Below are positions 6,501-13,071 of a DNA stretch of 13,071 bases, piece after piece. This stretch comes from Aquificaceae bacterium (GTDB lineage: Bacteria; Aquificota; Aquificia; Aquificales; Aquificaceae): positions 1-13,071 of the forward strand of contig JALTVH010000198.1 of the NCBI GenBank assembly GCA_027049085.1. The letters run 5' to 3'. Within the stretch, counting starts at the first letter, position 1, and each line of letters begins with the position of its first letter. The notes under the pieces are model-generated. The model searched no databases. It had not been told where the DNA came from and was given only the letters and a program-made list of their open reading frames with translations. The position numbers and the translations under genes are program-made.

Positions 6501-7983
6501 AGAGGCACAGCTTACCCCTGAAGAGAAGCTCCTTCAGGCTATCTTTGGTGAGAAGACCAAGGACGTCAAGGACTCTTCTCTTCGCTGTCCACCCGGAGTT
6601 GAGGGTGTTGTTATAGACGTTCAGATATTTACCCGCAGAACGGGCGAACGCAGGAGCATGCTGGTTGATACCGTTGAGAGGGAAGAGCTTGAGGAGCTCC
6701 AGAACGAGCTTGAAAAGAGGAAGAACCTTATCATTGAGGGAAGAAACAGGGTTCTAAAGGAGCTTATCCTTGGGAAAAAGATAGAGAAGAAGGTTACGAT
6801 CAGGAGAAAAACATACGAGGAAGGAACAAAAATAGATGAGGCAACCTTTGATTCCCTGGTCAACTTTATAACCTCAAGACCAGATAACTTCTTTAAGAAC
6901 AAAAAGCTCATTTCCCAGATCCAGGAGATAGTTAAGAAATCAAAGACACACATTGAGATACTGAACAAGATTTACGACGAAAAGAAAAAATCCCTCTACA
7001 GGAGGGGCGATCTGCCTCCCGGAGTCATAACCCTTGTGAAGGTATTTATAGCACAGAAGAGGAAGATAAAAGTGGGTGACAAGATGGCAGGAAGGCACGG
7101 TAACAAGGGTGTTATCTCCGTGGTGCTTCCCGTTGAGGATATGCCCTTCCTGCCCGACGGAACGCCGGTGGATGTAGTTCTCAACCCTCTGGGTGTTCCC
7201 TCAAGGATGAATGTCGGTCAGATCCTTGAGACTCACCTTGGCTGGGCGGCAAAGGGCCTCGGCAAACTGATCGGAGAGATGATTGAGAAGGGCGAGACCC
7301 GAAAGAACCTGACCAAATGGATTAAGGAGACCTATGCCATAGGCGACAAGACCGGAGAAAATGCGAGGTTCATAGAGGAGTTTCTAAACTCCCTTTCCGA
7401 TGAGGAGTTCTGGAGCCTGATGAAAGAGTATGCTGAAAAGGGCATCCCCATGGCAACTCCTGCCTTTGAGGGGGCGGAGGAGGATGCAATCAAGAAGCTA
7501 CTCAAGAGAGCTGGACTGCCCGAGAGCGGAAAAACCACCCTCTATGACGGCAGGACAGGTGAACCCTTTGATTTTGAGGTTACAGTTGGCTGGATGCACA
7601 TGCTCAAACTTGTGCACATGGTTGATGATAAGGTCCACGCAAGGTCAACAGGACCGTACTCTCTCGTAACCCAGCAACCCCTCGGTGGACGTGCCCAGTT
7701 CGGTGGTCAACGGCTCGGAGAGATGGAGGTCTGGGCACTGGAGGCTCACGGCGCTGCCTACACCCTTCAGGAGATGCTAACCGTTAAATCCGACGACATT
7801 GAGGGAAGGAGCAAGGTCTATGAATCAATAGTCAAGGGTAGATACACCTACTCTCCGGGCATACCCGAATCCTTCAGGGTTCTTGTCAGAGAGCTCAAGG
7901 CTCTTGGACTGGACGTGAGGTGTACTAACGGTGAGGATTCGGGCTGTGATCAGATTGAGACAAGAGAGGAGGATCAGGTATGA
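3577..7983 (+). CDS. rpoB: RNA polymerase beta subunit
   Basis: The beta subunit of RNA polymerase, 1468 aa against 1342 in E. coli. It forms one side of the active cleft and the rifampicin pocket. Conserved blocks, in order: PYLLSVPKNSFEHFI (20-34), YSAPLRV (126-132), GEIPLMTDWGSFIINGSERV (155-174), HLGNRRVRSVGE (527-538), the rifampicin cluster QLSQYLDNTNPLSALTHKRR (592-611), GPGGLTRE, HYGRICPIETPEG, FMPWRGYNFEDA (888-899), the active-site GDKMAGRHGNKGVIS (1167-1181; Lys1169 and Lys1177 contact RNA or NTP) and VHARSTGPYSLVTQQPLGG (1353-1371). Inserts against E. coli: a four-Cys element (78-115), about 53 residues near 436-500, and an alternate coiled region (1020-1145) where E. coli has its second beta insertion. 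The ATG at 3577 has GAGGT at 3566-3570. It is a separate gene overlapping rpoC by 4 nt (ATGA), not fused to it. Confidence 0.99.
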   Translation: MRNLALPRKYFGRREEIIDPPYLLSVPKNSFEHFIQLKKDPSDRENVGLEYILRTSFPFRDPDGNIFMEYLGYEIGDWECNQCGYRPEPDFLGGWGVKCPVKGCKGVLVYKEKYTPDECRVKGLTYSAPLRVMFKLRIKTKDSERETPPRKVYFGEIPLMTDWGSFIINGSERVIVNQLIRSTGVFFEEKEEKQKDSTITRIIYRASIIPDKGSRIEFELSGTTDQFSARIDRKKISGIAILRAWGFETAYEILRNFYEGVRKLRVEGESLVDSETGEEYRPEDLEHHYIFVVMKYRAKLEDTSKEKEFIEERFVEDWEGLEILLKDERIKVESVTILPNENAVKSRYAKIVVDTLMEDTKPKEPDRLSPVKVPSEFTFRDYGYMEIYKKLRLVETMTMEIENLIERARSYYEVFFGDITRYDLSRVGRVKINAKVHKVPKTFQPADINLLENLPPLALAQDYGKFREGTRLDEKTLKEIFKKNKEVVVKDYTEDEARFLLPQDLVAILKYLIDLRFRRERKDDIAHLGNRRVRSVGELLENQVRTGIAKMEKVFRDRIAVINPEDPNVRPQDLINPRYVTNSIVEFLKGGQLSQYLDNTNPLSALTHKRRLSALGPGGLTRESATFEIRDVHPSHYGRICPIETPEGQNIGLVTSMTVYAQVNEYGFLITPYRKVENGVVTDKIEYLAAYEEEDYVIAQSTPTDEKGKITEERVLARHKNDIRIVKPEQVNYIDVSPRQVISVSSALIPFLEHDDANRALMGSNMQRQAVPLIFTQAPLIGTGMEKKVARDSHSVVLAKRGGTVEEVSSNRIVIRVNPEEVDPADPLDLGIDIYDLKKFQRTNQNTCVNQRPIVTKGQKINAGEVIADGQSTFRGELALGKDVVVAFMPWRGYNFEDAIVISERLVKEDVYTSIHIEELEVEARETRLGEEDITRQIPGVPEKALAHLDEYGIVRVGTYVKPGDILVGKVTPKGEAQLTPEEKLLQAIFGEKTKDVKDSSLRCPPGVEGVVIDVQIFTRRTGERRSMLVDTVEREELEELQNELEKRKNLIIEGRNRVLKELILGKKIEKKVTIRRKTYEEGTKIDEATFDSLVNFITSRPDNFFKNKKLISQIQEIVKKSKTHIEILNKIYDEKKKSLYRRGDLPPGVITLVKVFIAQKRKIKVGDKMAGRHGNKGVISVVLPVEDMPFLPDGTPVDVVLNPLGVPSRMNVGQILETHLGWAAKGLGKLIGEMIEKGETRKNLTKWIKETYAIGDKTGENARFIEEFLNSLSDEEFWSLMKEYAEKGIPMATPAFEGAEEDAIKKLLKRAGLPESGKTTLYDGRTGEPFDFEVTVGWMHMLKLVHMVDDKVHARSTGPYSLVTQQPLGGRAQFGGQRLGEMEVWALEAHGAAYTLQEMLTVKSDDIEGRSKVYESIVKGRYTYSPGIPESFRVLVRELKALGLDVRCTNGEDSGCDQIETREEDQV

Positions 7984-10900
7984 GCGAGCGCAAAAGAGGT
8001 CTTTTCCCCTTTGACAAGATCAAGCTTATGCTTGCCTCTCCGGATGAGATCCGGAGCTGGTCAAGGGGGGAAGTGAAGAGACCCGAAACCCTTAACTACA
8101 GGACTCTCAAGCCCGAGAAGGGGGGTCTCTTCTGTGCAAAGATCTTCGGACCGGTTAAGGATTATGAGTGTCTTTGTGGTAAATACAGGGGCAAAAGGTA
8201 CGAGGGAACCGTCTGTGACCGATGCGGTGTTGAGGTTACCCTTTCCTATGAGAGGAGGAAAAGGTTTGGTCACATAGAGCTTGCCGCACCCGTTGCCCAT
8301 ATATGGTTTTTAAAGAGCACGCCCTCAAAGATCGGAACACTGCTGAACCTGACCTCAAGGGACGTTGAGAGGATAATCTACTTTGAATCATACCTTGTTA
8401 TAGAGTACCCCTCTGAGAATGAGGAAGATATCTTTCAGCACCTTGAGGAGACCATTCCACTGAACGACGGGACAACGACCAAATGGGTAAAGCTCCACGT
8501 TGTTACAGAGCAGGAATTTGAGGAGGAGTACTCCTTTACCATTGATGAAAAGTACGAGTTCGGGATGGGGGCAGAGATAATAAAGACCGTTCTTTCCCAG
8601 ATTGACCTCAATGAGTATTCCAAGAAGCTCAGGGACCTCATCAGACCCTACAGCCTCGGTTTTGAGGACCTCGGCAAGAGGGTTGAAGAGCAATACAAAA
8701 ACCTCTACGAGAAGATAATCAAAACCATCGCTTCAGACTTTGAAAGCTTTGGTATAAAGTTCCAGGGGCTTGAGGATGCGGGTCTTACTCCGGAAAAGGC
8801 TATCCACGAAATAGTCTCGGAACAGCTTTATCTGAATGTTGAAACGGGCGAGGTCTCAAGGGAAGATAAGGGAGATGAGTACCTCACAGGCAAAGAAGCT
8901 CTGAGGACGTACTACGAGAATCTGAGGGAGCAGAAAGGTTCAATACCTGTTTTTGAGAGGGTAAAGGAAGACATCAGGACCACCGTTCTCAAGGAGGTTT
9001 CAGAGCAGAAGGTTCGCAAATACCTGAGGATCCTCAAGCTCGTTGAGGGCTTCATCAAAAGCGGAAACAGGCCCGAGTGGATGATCCTTGAGGTGATTCC
9101 TGTTCTTCCCCCCGATCTCAGACCGCTCGTTGCCCTTGACGGAGGAAAATTCGCGACCTCTGACCTGAACGACCTTTACAGGAGACTCATCAACAGAAAC
9201 AACAGGCTCAAAAGGCTCATTGAGCTGGATGCACCTGAGATCATCATCAGGAACGAGAAGAGGATGCTCCAGGAAGCGGTTGATGCCCTGATTGACAACG
9301 GCAAGAGGGGAAGAGTAGTAACTCAGAACGGCAGGCCCCTTAAATCCCTTGCGGATTACCTCAAGGGCAAACAGGGAAGGTTCAGGCAGAACCTCCTCGG
9401 TAAGAGGGTTGACTACTCGGGAAGGTCTGTCATAGTTGTGGGACCAGAGCTTCAGATGCACCAGTGTGGACTTCCCAAAATAATGGCTCTTGAACTATTC
9501 AAGCCATTTGTTTACAGGAGGCTTGAGGAAAAGGGCTACGCCACTTCCATCAGGAATGCCAAAAAACTCGTTGAGCAGAAGGCGCCGGAGGTATGGGAGT
9601 GCCTTGAGGAGGTCGTCAAACAGCATCCTGTACTGCTGAACCGTGCGCCAACCCTTCACAGGCCCTCAATCCAGGCCTTTGAGCCCGTCCTTGTGGAGGG
9701 TAAGGCTATCAGGCTTCACCCCCTTGTCTGCCCGCCCTTCAACGCAGACTTTGACGGTGACCAGATGGCGGTTCACGTGCCCCTCGGAGTGGAGGCACAG
9801 CTTGAATCCTACCTCCTAATGCTCTCAACCCAGAACATTCTCTCCCCCGCCCACGGAAAGCCCCTAACCATGCCCTCTCAGGACATGATCCTTGGAACCT
9901 ACTACATGACTCAGGACCCCATTGAAGGAAGAAAGGGAGAGGGCAAGGTCTTTTCCTCAAGGGAAGAGGTTCTCAAAGCCCTTGACCTCGGAAAGGTTGA
10001 CATCCACGCAAGGGTCCATGTAAAGATTGACGGAAAGGTGATAGAGACCACACCCGGAAGGGTCCTCTTCAACTCCATCCTTCCGGAGGGTGTTCCCTTT
10101 GTTAACTACACCCTTGATAAGAAAACCCTCTCAAGGCTTATAACCGACCTCTACATTCAGGTAGGAAATGAAGAAACCGTCAAATTCCTTGACAGGGTGA
10201 AGGAGCTCGGCTTTAACAGGGCTACGATGGCAGGAATATCCATAGGAGTTGAGGATCTTCAGGTGCCGAAGGTCAAGAAAGACGCCATCAAGAAAGCGAT
10301 GAAGATAACCGATGAGATATGGAACCAGTACGTTAACAACATAATTACTAACAAAGAGCGTTACAACAAGATCATAGACATCTGGTCCGAAACCACCAAC
10401 CAGGTCTCTAAGGCAATGTTTGACGAAATTGAAAAGACCGACAGGATCGAAAACAGCAAGAAATTTCCCGGCGTGTTCAACCCGATCTTCATGATGGCAA
10501 ACTCGGGAGCAAGAGGTAACAGGGACCAGATAAGACAGCTCGCAGGAATGAGAGGACTGATGGCAAAGCACTCTGGTGAGTTCATAGAGACGCCCATAAT
10601 CTCCAACTTCCGTGAAGGCCTCTCTGTCCTTGAGTACTTCATTTCCACCTACGGTGCCCGTAAGGGTCTTGCGGACACCGCTCTCAAGACCGCCTTTGCG
10701 GGATACCTGACCCGTAGGCTCGTGGACGTTGCCCAGGACATCACCGTGACAGAGCAGGACTGCGGGACCCTCAAGGGCATTGAAATAGAGCCGATCGTTG
10801 AAGGCGGTGAAGAGAAGGTGCCTCTCAGGGACAGGATCTTCGGAAGAGTCCTTGCTGAGGATGTCAAGGATCCCTACACCGATGAGATCATTGCGAAGAG

Positions 10901-12740
10901 AAATGAAGTCATTGATGAGAAGCTCGCAGAAAAGATCACCAGGTCAGGTATTGAGAAGGTTAAGGTCAGGTCTCCCCTCACCTGTGAGGCAAGGCGCGGC
11001 GTCTGTGCAATGTGCTACGGCTGGGACCTCTCTCAGAGGAAGATTGTTTCTGTCGGCGAGGCAGTTGGAATAATCGCCGCCCAGTCCATCGGTGAGCCGG
11101 GAACTCAGCTTACGATGAGAACCTTCCACATCGGTGGTGCGGCAACCGCCCAGAAGGTTCAGAACGTTCTTATAACAGAGACTTCCGGTGAGGTCAGGTA
11201 CTACAACCTCAAGCTCATCAAGAACAGACAGGGAGAGGTGATCAACATATCCAGGGAAGGTGCTATAGGTCTTGTTGATGAAGAGGGCAGAACCGTTGAA
11301 AGACACGCAGTTCCCTATGGTGCAAAGATCCTCGTTGAGGAGGGAACAAAGGTCTCAGAGAACACATCCCTTGCAGAGTGGGACCCCTTCAACACCTACA
11401 TCATCGCAGAGGAAGAGGGAACCGTTGAGCTGAGAGATATAATCCTTGACATTACAGTCAGAGAAGAAAGAGACGCTCTCACGGGTAAAACCGCCACGAT
11501 CATCTCCTTCATGAGACCCAAGGATGCGATGCTCCACACGCCAAGGGTTGTTGTTGTAACCAAGAAAGGAAAAGAGATGACCTATGACCTTCCCGTTAAC
11601 TCAATCCTCAACATTCCCTCCGAGAGGATGGAGCTTGAGTGGAACGTCTGCCCGACCTGCTCAGAGGCGGAAGATGCGAGAGTTCAGCACAAGTATTACG
11701 TGGTTAAGGACTTCAAAGTCAAGCCCGGCGACATCCTTGCAAGGATTCCCAAGGAGATGGCAAAGGTCAGAGACATAGTGGGAGGTCTGCCAAGGGTTGA
11801 GGAGCTCTTTGAGGCAAGAAAGCCCAAGAACCCCGCCATCATCACAGAGATAGATGGCTACGTAAAGATCTACGAGGATGCGGACGAGGTTATCGTTTAC
11901 AACCCTGTTTCTGGAGAGACGAGAAAGTACTCGGTGAAGAAGGATGAGAGGGTTCTCGTGCGCCACGGTCAGTTCATCAAGAAAGGACAGCAGATCACAG
12001 AAAACGAAGTTTCCGAGATAGACGGTCAGGTGAGGATGAAAGGAAGCAAAGGCTTCAGGGTAATCGTTTACAACAGGGAAGCGGGACTTGAGAAGGAATA
12101 CCTCGTTCCCAAGGGCAAGCACCTCCTTGTTAAGGACGGCGATGAGGTCAAGGCAGGTGAGCCTCTAACCGACGGCACGCCTATCCCTGAGGAGATGCTA
12201 AAGGTGAAGGGAGCTGACGAGCTCCAGAGGTTCCTGCTCAAGGAAGTCCAGATGGTTTACAAGCTCCAGGGCGTTGACATCAACGACAAGCACTTTGAGA
12301 TCATAATCAAGCAGATGCTAAGAAAGAGGAGGATCGTTGACCCCGGCGACAGCAGGTTCCTTGTCAATGAAGAGGTTGATAAGGAAGAGCTTGAAGAAGA
12401 GATTCAGAGGATCAAAGAAGAGGGCGGAAAGCTCCCCAAGGCAGAGCCGGTTCTGGTTGGCATAACCAAGGCTTCTCTCTCCACAAGGAGCTGGATCTCC
12501 GCTGCATCCTTCCAGGAAACCACAAAGGTCCTGACGGAGTCCGCCTGTGAAGGAAAGGTTGATGAGCTTTACGGACTCAAAGAGAATGTCATCATCGGCA
12601 ACCTGATACCTGCGGGAACCGGAGTTGACGAGTACACGAGGGTTCAGGTGATAGATGAGTCAAGGGTCCTTATCAGAGAGGAGCCCGCTGAAGAAGAGGG
12701 CGAAAAAGAGGAAGGAGAATTGAAGGAATCCCACGAATGA
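7980..12740 (+). CDS. rpoC: RNA polymerase beta' subunit
   Basis: The beta' subunit, 1586 aa against 1407 in E. coli; it carries the catalytic magnesium site. Zinc site 1 uses Cys64, 66, 79 and 82 (YECLCG...CDRCG). The catalytic NADFDGDQMAVH is at 588-599, with Asp590, 592 and 594. The bridge helix is around 899-919 (DTALKTAFAGYLTRRLVDVA). Zinc site 2 uses Cys928, 1002, 1009 and 1012. The trigger loop starts TMRTFHIGG (1045-1053). Inserts: about 115 residues near 222-345 between clamp and lid regions; a trigger-loop insertion (about 1060-1260) like E. coli SI3 but with an added CPTC element; and a duplicated domain (1290-1401). The tail is very acidic. A perfect AGGAGG at 7967-7972 inside rpoB precedes the ATG by 7 nt, and the ATGA overlap suggests coupled translation and matched amounts of beta and beta'. 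Confidence 0.99.
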   Translation: MSERKRGLFPFDKIKLMLASPDEIRSWSRGEVKRPETLNYRTLKPEKGGLFCAKIFGPVKDYECLCGKYRGKRYEGTVCDRCGVEVTLSYERRKRFGHIELAAPVAHIWFLKSTPSKIGTLLNLTSRDVERIIYFESYLVIEYPSENEEDIFQHLEETIPLNDGTTTKWVKLHVVTEQEFEEEYSFTIDEKYEFGMGAEIIKTVLSQIDLNEYSKKLRDLIRPYSLGFEDLGKRVEEQYKNLYEKIIKTIASDFESFGIKFQGLEDAGLTPEKAIHEIVSEQLYLNVETGEVSREDKGDEYLTGKEALRTYYENLREQKGSIPVFERVKEDIRTTVLKEVSEQKVRKYLRILKLVEGFIKSGNRPEWMILEVIPVLPPDLRPLVALDGGKFATSDLNDLYRRLINRNNRLKRLIELDAPEIIIRNEKRMLQEAVDALIDNGKRGRVVTQNGRPLKSLADYLKGKQGRFRQNLLGKRVDYSGRSVIVVGPELQMHQCGLPKIMALELFKPFVYRRLEEKGYATSIRNAKKLVEQKAPEVWECLEEVVKQHPVLLNRAPTLHRPSIQAFEPVLVEGKAIRLHPLVCPPFNADFDGDQMAVHVPLGVEAQLESYLLMLSTQNILSPAHGKPLTMPSQDMILGTYYMTQDPIEGRKGEGKVFSSREEVLKALDLGKVDIHARVHVKIDGKVIETTPGRVLFNSILPEGVPFVNYTLDKKTLSRLITDLYIQVGNEETVKFLDRVKELGFNRATMAGISIGVEDLQVPKVKKDAIKKAMKITDEIWNQYVNNIITNKERYNKIIDIWSETTNQVSKAMFDEIEKTDRIENSKKFPGVFNPIFMMANSGARGNRDQIRQLAGMRGLMAKHSGEFIETPIISNFREGLSVLEYFISTYGARKGLADTALKTAFAGYLTRRLVDVAQDITVTEQDCGTLKGIEIEPIVEGGEEKVPLRDRIFGRVLAEDVKDPYTDEIIAKRNEVIDEKLAEKITRSGIEKVKVRSPLTCEARRGVCAMCYGWDLSQRKIVSVGEAVGIIAAQSIGEPGTQLTMRTFHIGGAATAQKVQNVLITETSGEVRYYNLKLIKNRQGEVINISREGAIGLVDEEGRTVERHAVPYGAKILVEEGTKVSENTSLAEWDPFNTYIIAEEEGTVELRDIILDITVREERDALTGKTATIISFMRPKDAMLHTPRVVVVTKKGKEMTYDLPVNSILNIPSERMELEWNVCPTCSEAEDARVQHKYYVVKDFKVKPGDILARIPKEMAKVRDIVGGLPRVEELFEARKPKNPAIITEIDGYVKIYEDADEVIVYNPVSGETRKYSVKKDERVLVRHGQFIKKGQQITENEVSEIDGQVRMKGSKGFRVIVYNREAGLEKEYLVPKGKHLLVKDGDEVKAGEPLTDGTPIPEEMLKVKGADELQRFLLKEVQMVYKLQGVDINDKHFEIIIKQMLRKRRIVDPGDSRFLVNEEVDKEELEEEIQRIKEEGGKLPKAEPVLVGITKASLSTRSWISAASFQETTKVLTESACEGKVDELYGLKENVIIGNLIPAGTGVDEYTRVQVIDESRVLIREEPAEEEGEKEEGELKESHE

Positions 12741-12748
12741 GTTATAAT
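12720..12748 (+). promoter_or_regulatory. Candidate sigma70-type promoter for rpsL
   Basis: A perfect -10 hexamer TATAAT lies at 12743-12748, and a -35-like TTGAAG (4 of 6 matches to TTGACA) at 12720-12725, with the ideal 17-bp spacer. Transcription would start near 12754-12755, giving an rpsL leader of about 25 nt that still contains the AGGAGG site. The -35 lies in the last codons of rpoC and the -10 begins 3 bp after its stop. This would let the rpsL genes be expressed apart from rpoBC. It is prediction from hexamers only. Confidence 0.55.
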
Positions 12749-12766
12749 GGGAGATTGCGTGTTTTC

Positions 12767-12772
12767 AGGAGG
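12767..12772 (+). promoter_or_regulatory. Ribosome binding site of rpsL (decides the start)
   Basis: AGGAGG sits 7 nt before the ATG at 12780 but only 3 nt before a nearer out-of-frame ATG at 12776. The spacing and the S12 reading frame both select 12780. Confidence 0.9.
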
Positions 12773-12779
12773 CTGATGG

Positions 12780-13071
12780 ATGCCCACGATTAACCAGCTT
12801 ATCAAACAGGGAAGGCAGAAGAGGAAAAAGCAGAGCTCCGCACCTGCCCTTGAGGGCAACCCCCAGAAGAGAGGGGTATGCGTTAGGGTTTACACCGTTA
12901 CACCAAAAAAGCCCAACTCTGCTCTGAGAAAGGTCACAAGGGTTCGTTTATCTAACGGAATTGAGGTAACAGCTTACATCCCCGGGGAGGGCCACAACCT
13001 CCAGGAGCACTCAATTGTGCTGGTCAGGGGAGGAAGGGTCAAGGACCTTCCCGGAGTCAGATACAAGGTAA
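12780..13071 (+). CDS. rpsL: 30S ribosomal protein S12, N-terminal part (runs off the window)
   Basis: The first 97 residues of S12, a decoding-centre protein that monitors codon-anticodon pairing. It starts MPTINQLIKQGRQ and matches E. coli S12 nearly position for position. TPKKPNSALRKV is at 41-52 and GGEGHNLQEH-like GEGHNLQEHS at 69-78. RGGRVKDLPGVRYK (83-96) holds the loop around Asp89, which carries a methylthio group in E. coli. Lys43 and Lys88, whose replacement often gives streptomycin resistance in other bacteria, are the usual lysines. About 30 residues are missing at the C-terminus. The gene follows rpoC after 39 nt and probably begins the rpsL-rpsG-fusA-tuf series, which is beyond the window. 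Confidence 0.97.
   Translation, partial: MPTINQLIKQGRQKRKKQSSAPALEGNPQKRGVCVRVYTVTPKKPNSALRKVTRVRLSNGIEVTAYIPGEGHNLQEHSIVLVRGGRVKDLPGVRYKV

Noticed and set aside
7980..7983. rpoB-rpoC fusion or frameshift
   Set aside because: The genes overlap by ATGA with a good ribosome site for rpoC and a clean stop for rpoB, so they are two separate subunits.
12776..12778. Alternative rpsL start
   Set aside because: This ATG is out of frame with S12 and too close to AGGAGG.
12690..12779. Terminator at the end of rpoC
   Set aside because: No GC-rich inverted repeat with a T-run was seen; transcription probably reads through into rpsL.

Overview
This window is the rif/str ribosomal-protein and RNA polymerase gene cluster of a bacterium, all on the + strand and tightly packed. 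The best placement is Aquificota, probably Aquificaceae (relatives of Aquifex, Hydrogenobacter, Hydrogenivirga or Thermocrinis). Reasons: NusG has the extra inserted domain known from Aquifex aeolicus NusG; RpoB is 1468 aa with several inserts; RpoC is 1586 aa with an insertion in the trigger loop like that of Proteobacteria; arginine codons are mostly AGG/AGA, lysine and glutamate are abundant, and GC is about one half by eye. The placement rests on protein sequences recalled from memory, not on a search.

Layout: the last 40 codons of tuf (EF-Tu, 1-123), rpmG (L33, 134-292), tRNA-Trp(CCA) (292-365), secE (378-572), nusG (572-1297), rplK (1309-1740), rplA (1752-2480), rplJ (2492-3046), rplL (3050-3439), a 137-bp gap (3440-3576), rpoB (3577-7983), rpoC (7980-12740), a 39-bp gap with a good promoter candidate, and the first 97 codons of rpsL (S12, 12780 to the window end). 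Gaps between genes are mostly 0-12 nt, so one long transcript is likely, with possible punctuation before rpoB and rpsL. There is no mobile element, CRISPR array, pseudogene or foreign gene. The only stretch over 100 bp without a gene is 3440-3576.

Functionally the genes supply translation (EF-Tu, L33, L11, L1, L10, L12, S12, tRNA-Trp), protein export (SecE) and transcription (NusG, RpoB, RpoC). NusG links the last two systems by contacting polymerase, and in other bacteria also ribosomal protein S10.

This is core housekeeping DNA and I see no undescribed multi-gene system. The notable signals are: (1) the tRNA-Trp 5' end shares its first base with the rpmG stop codon, so tRNA maturation should remove that stop; (2) RpoB has a four-cysteine zinc-ribbon-like insert in its N-terminal region; (3) RpoC has a CPTC element in the trigger-loop insertion and a tandem duplication of a roughly 55-residue jaw-side domain; (4) L10 ends in three consecutive 11-residue repeats that suggest three L12 dimers; (5) the rplL-rpoB gap may fold into a pseudoknot, and there is no room for a classical L10 leader; (6) a TATAAT promoter sits across the rpoC stop, in front of rpsL.
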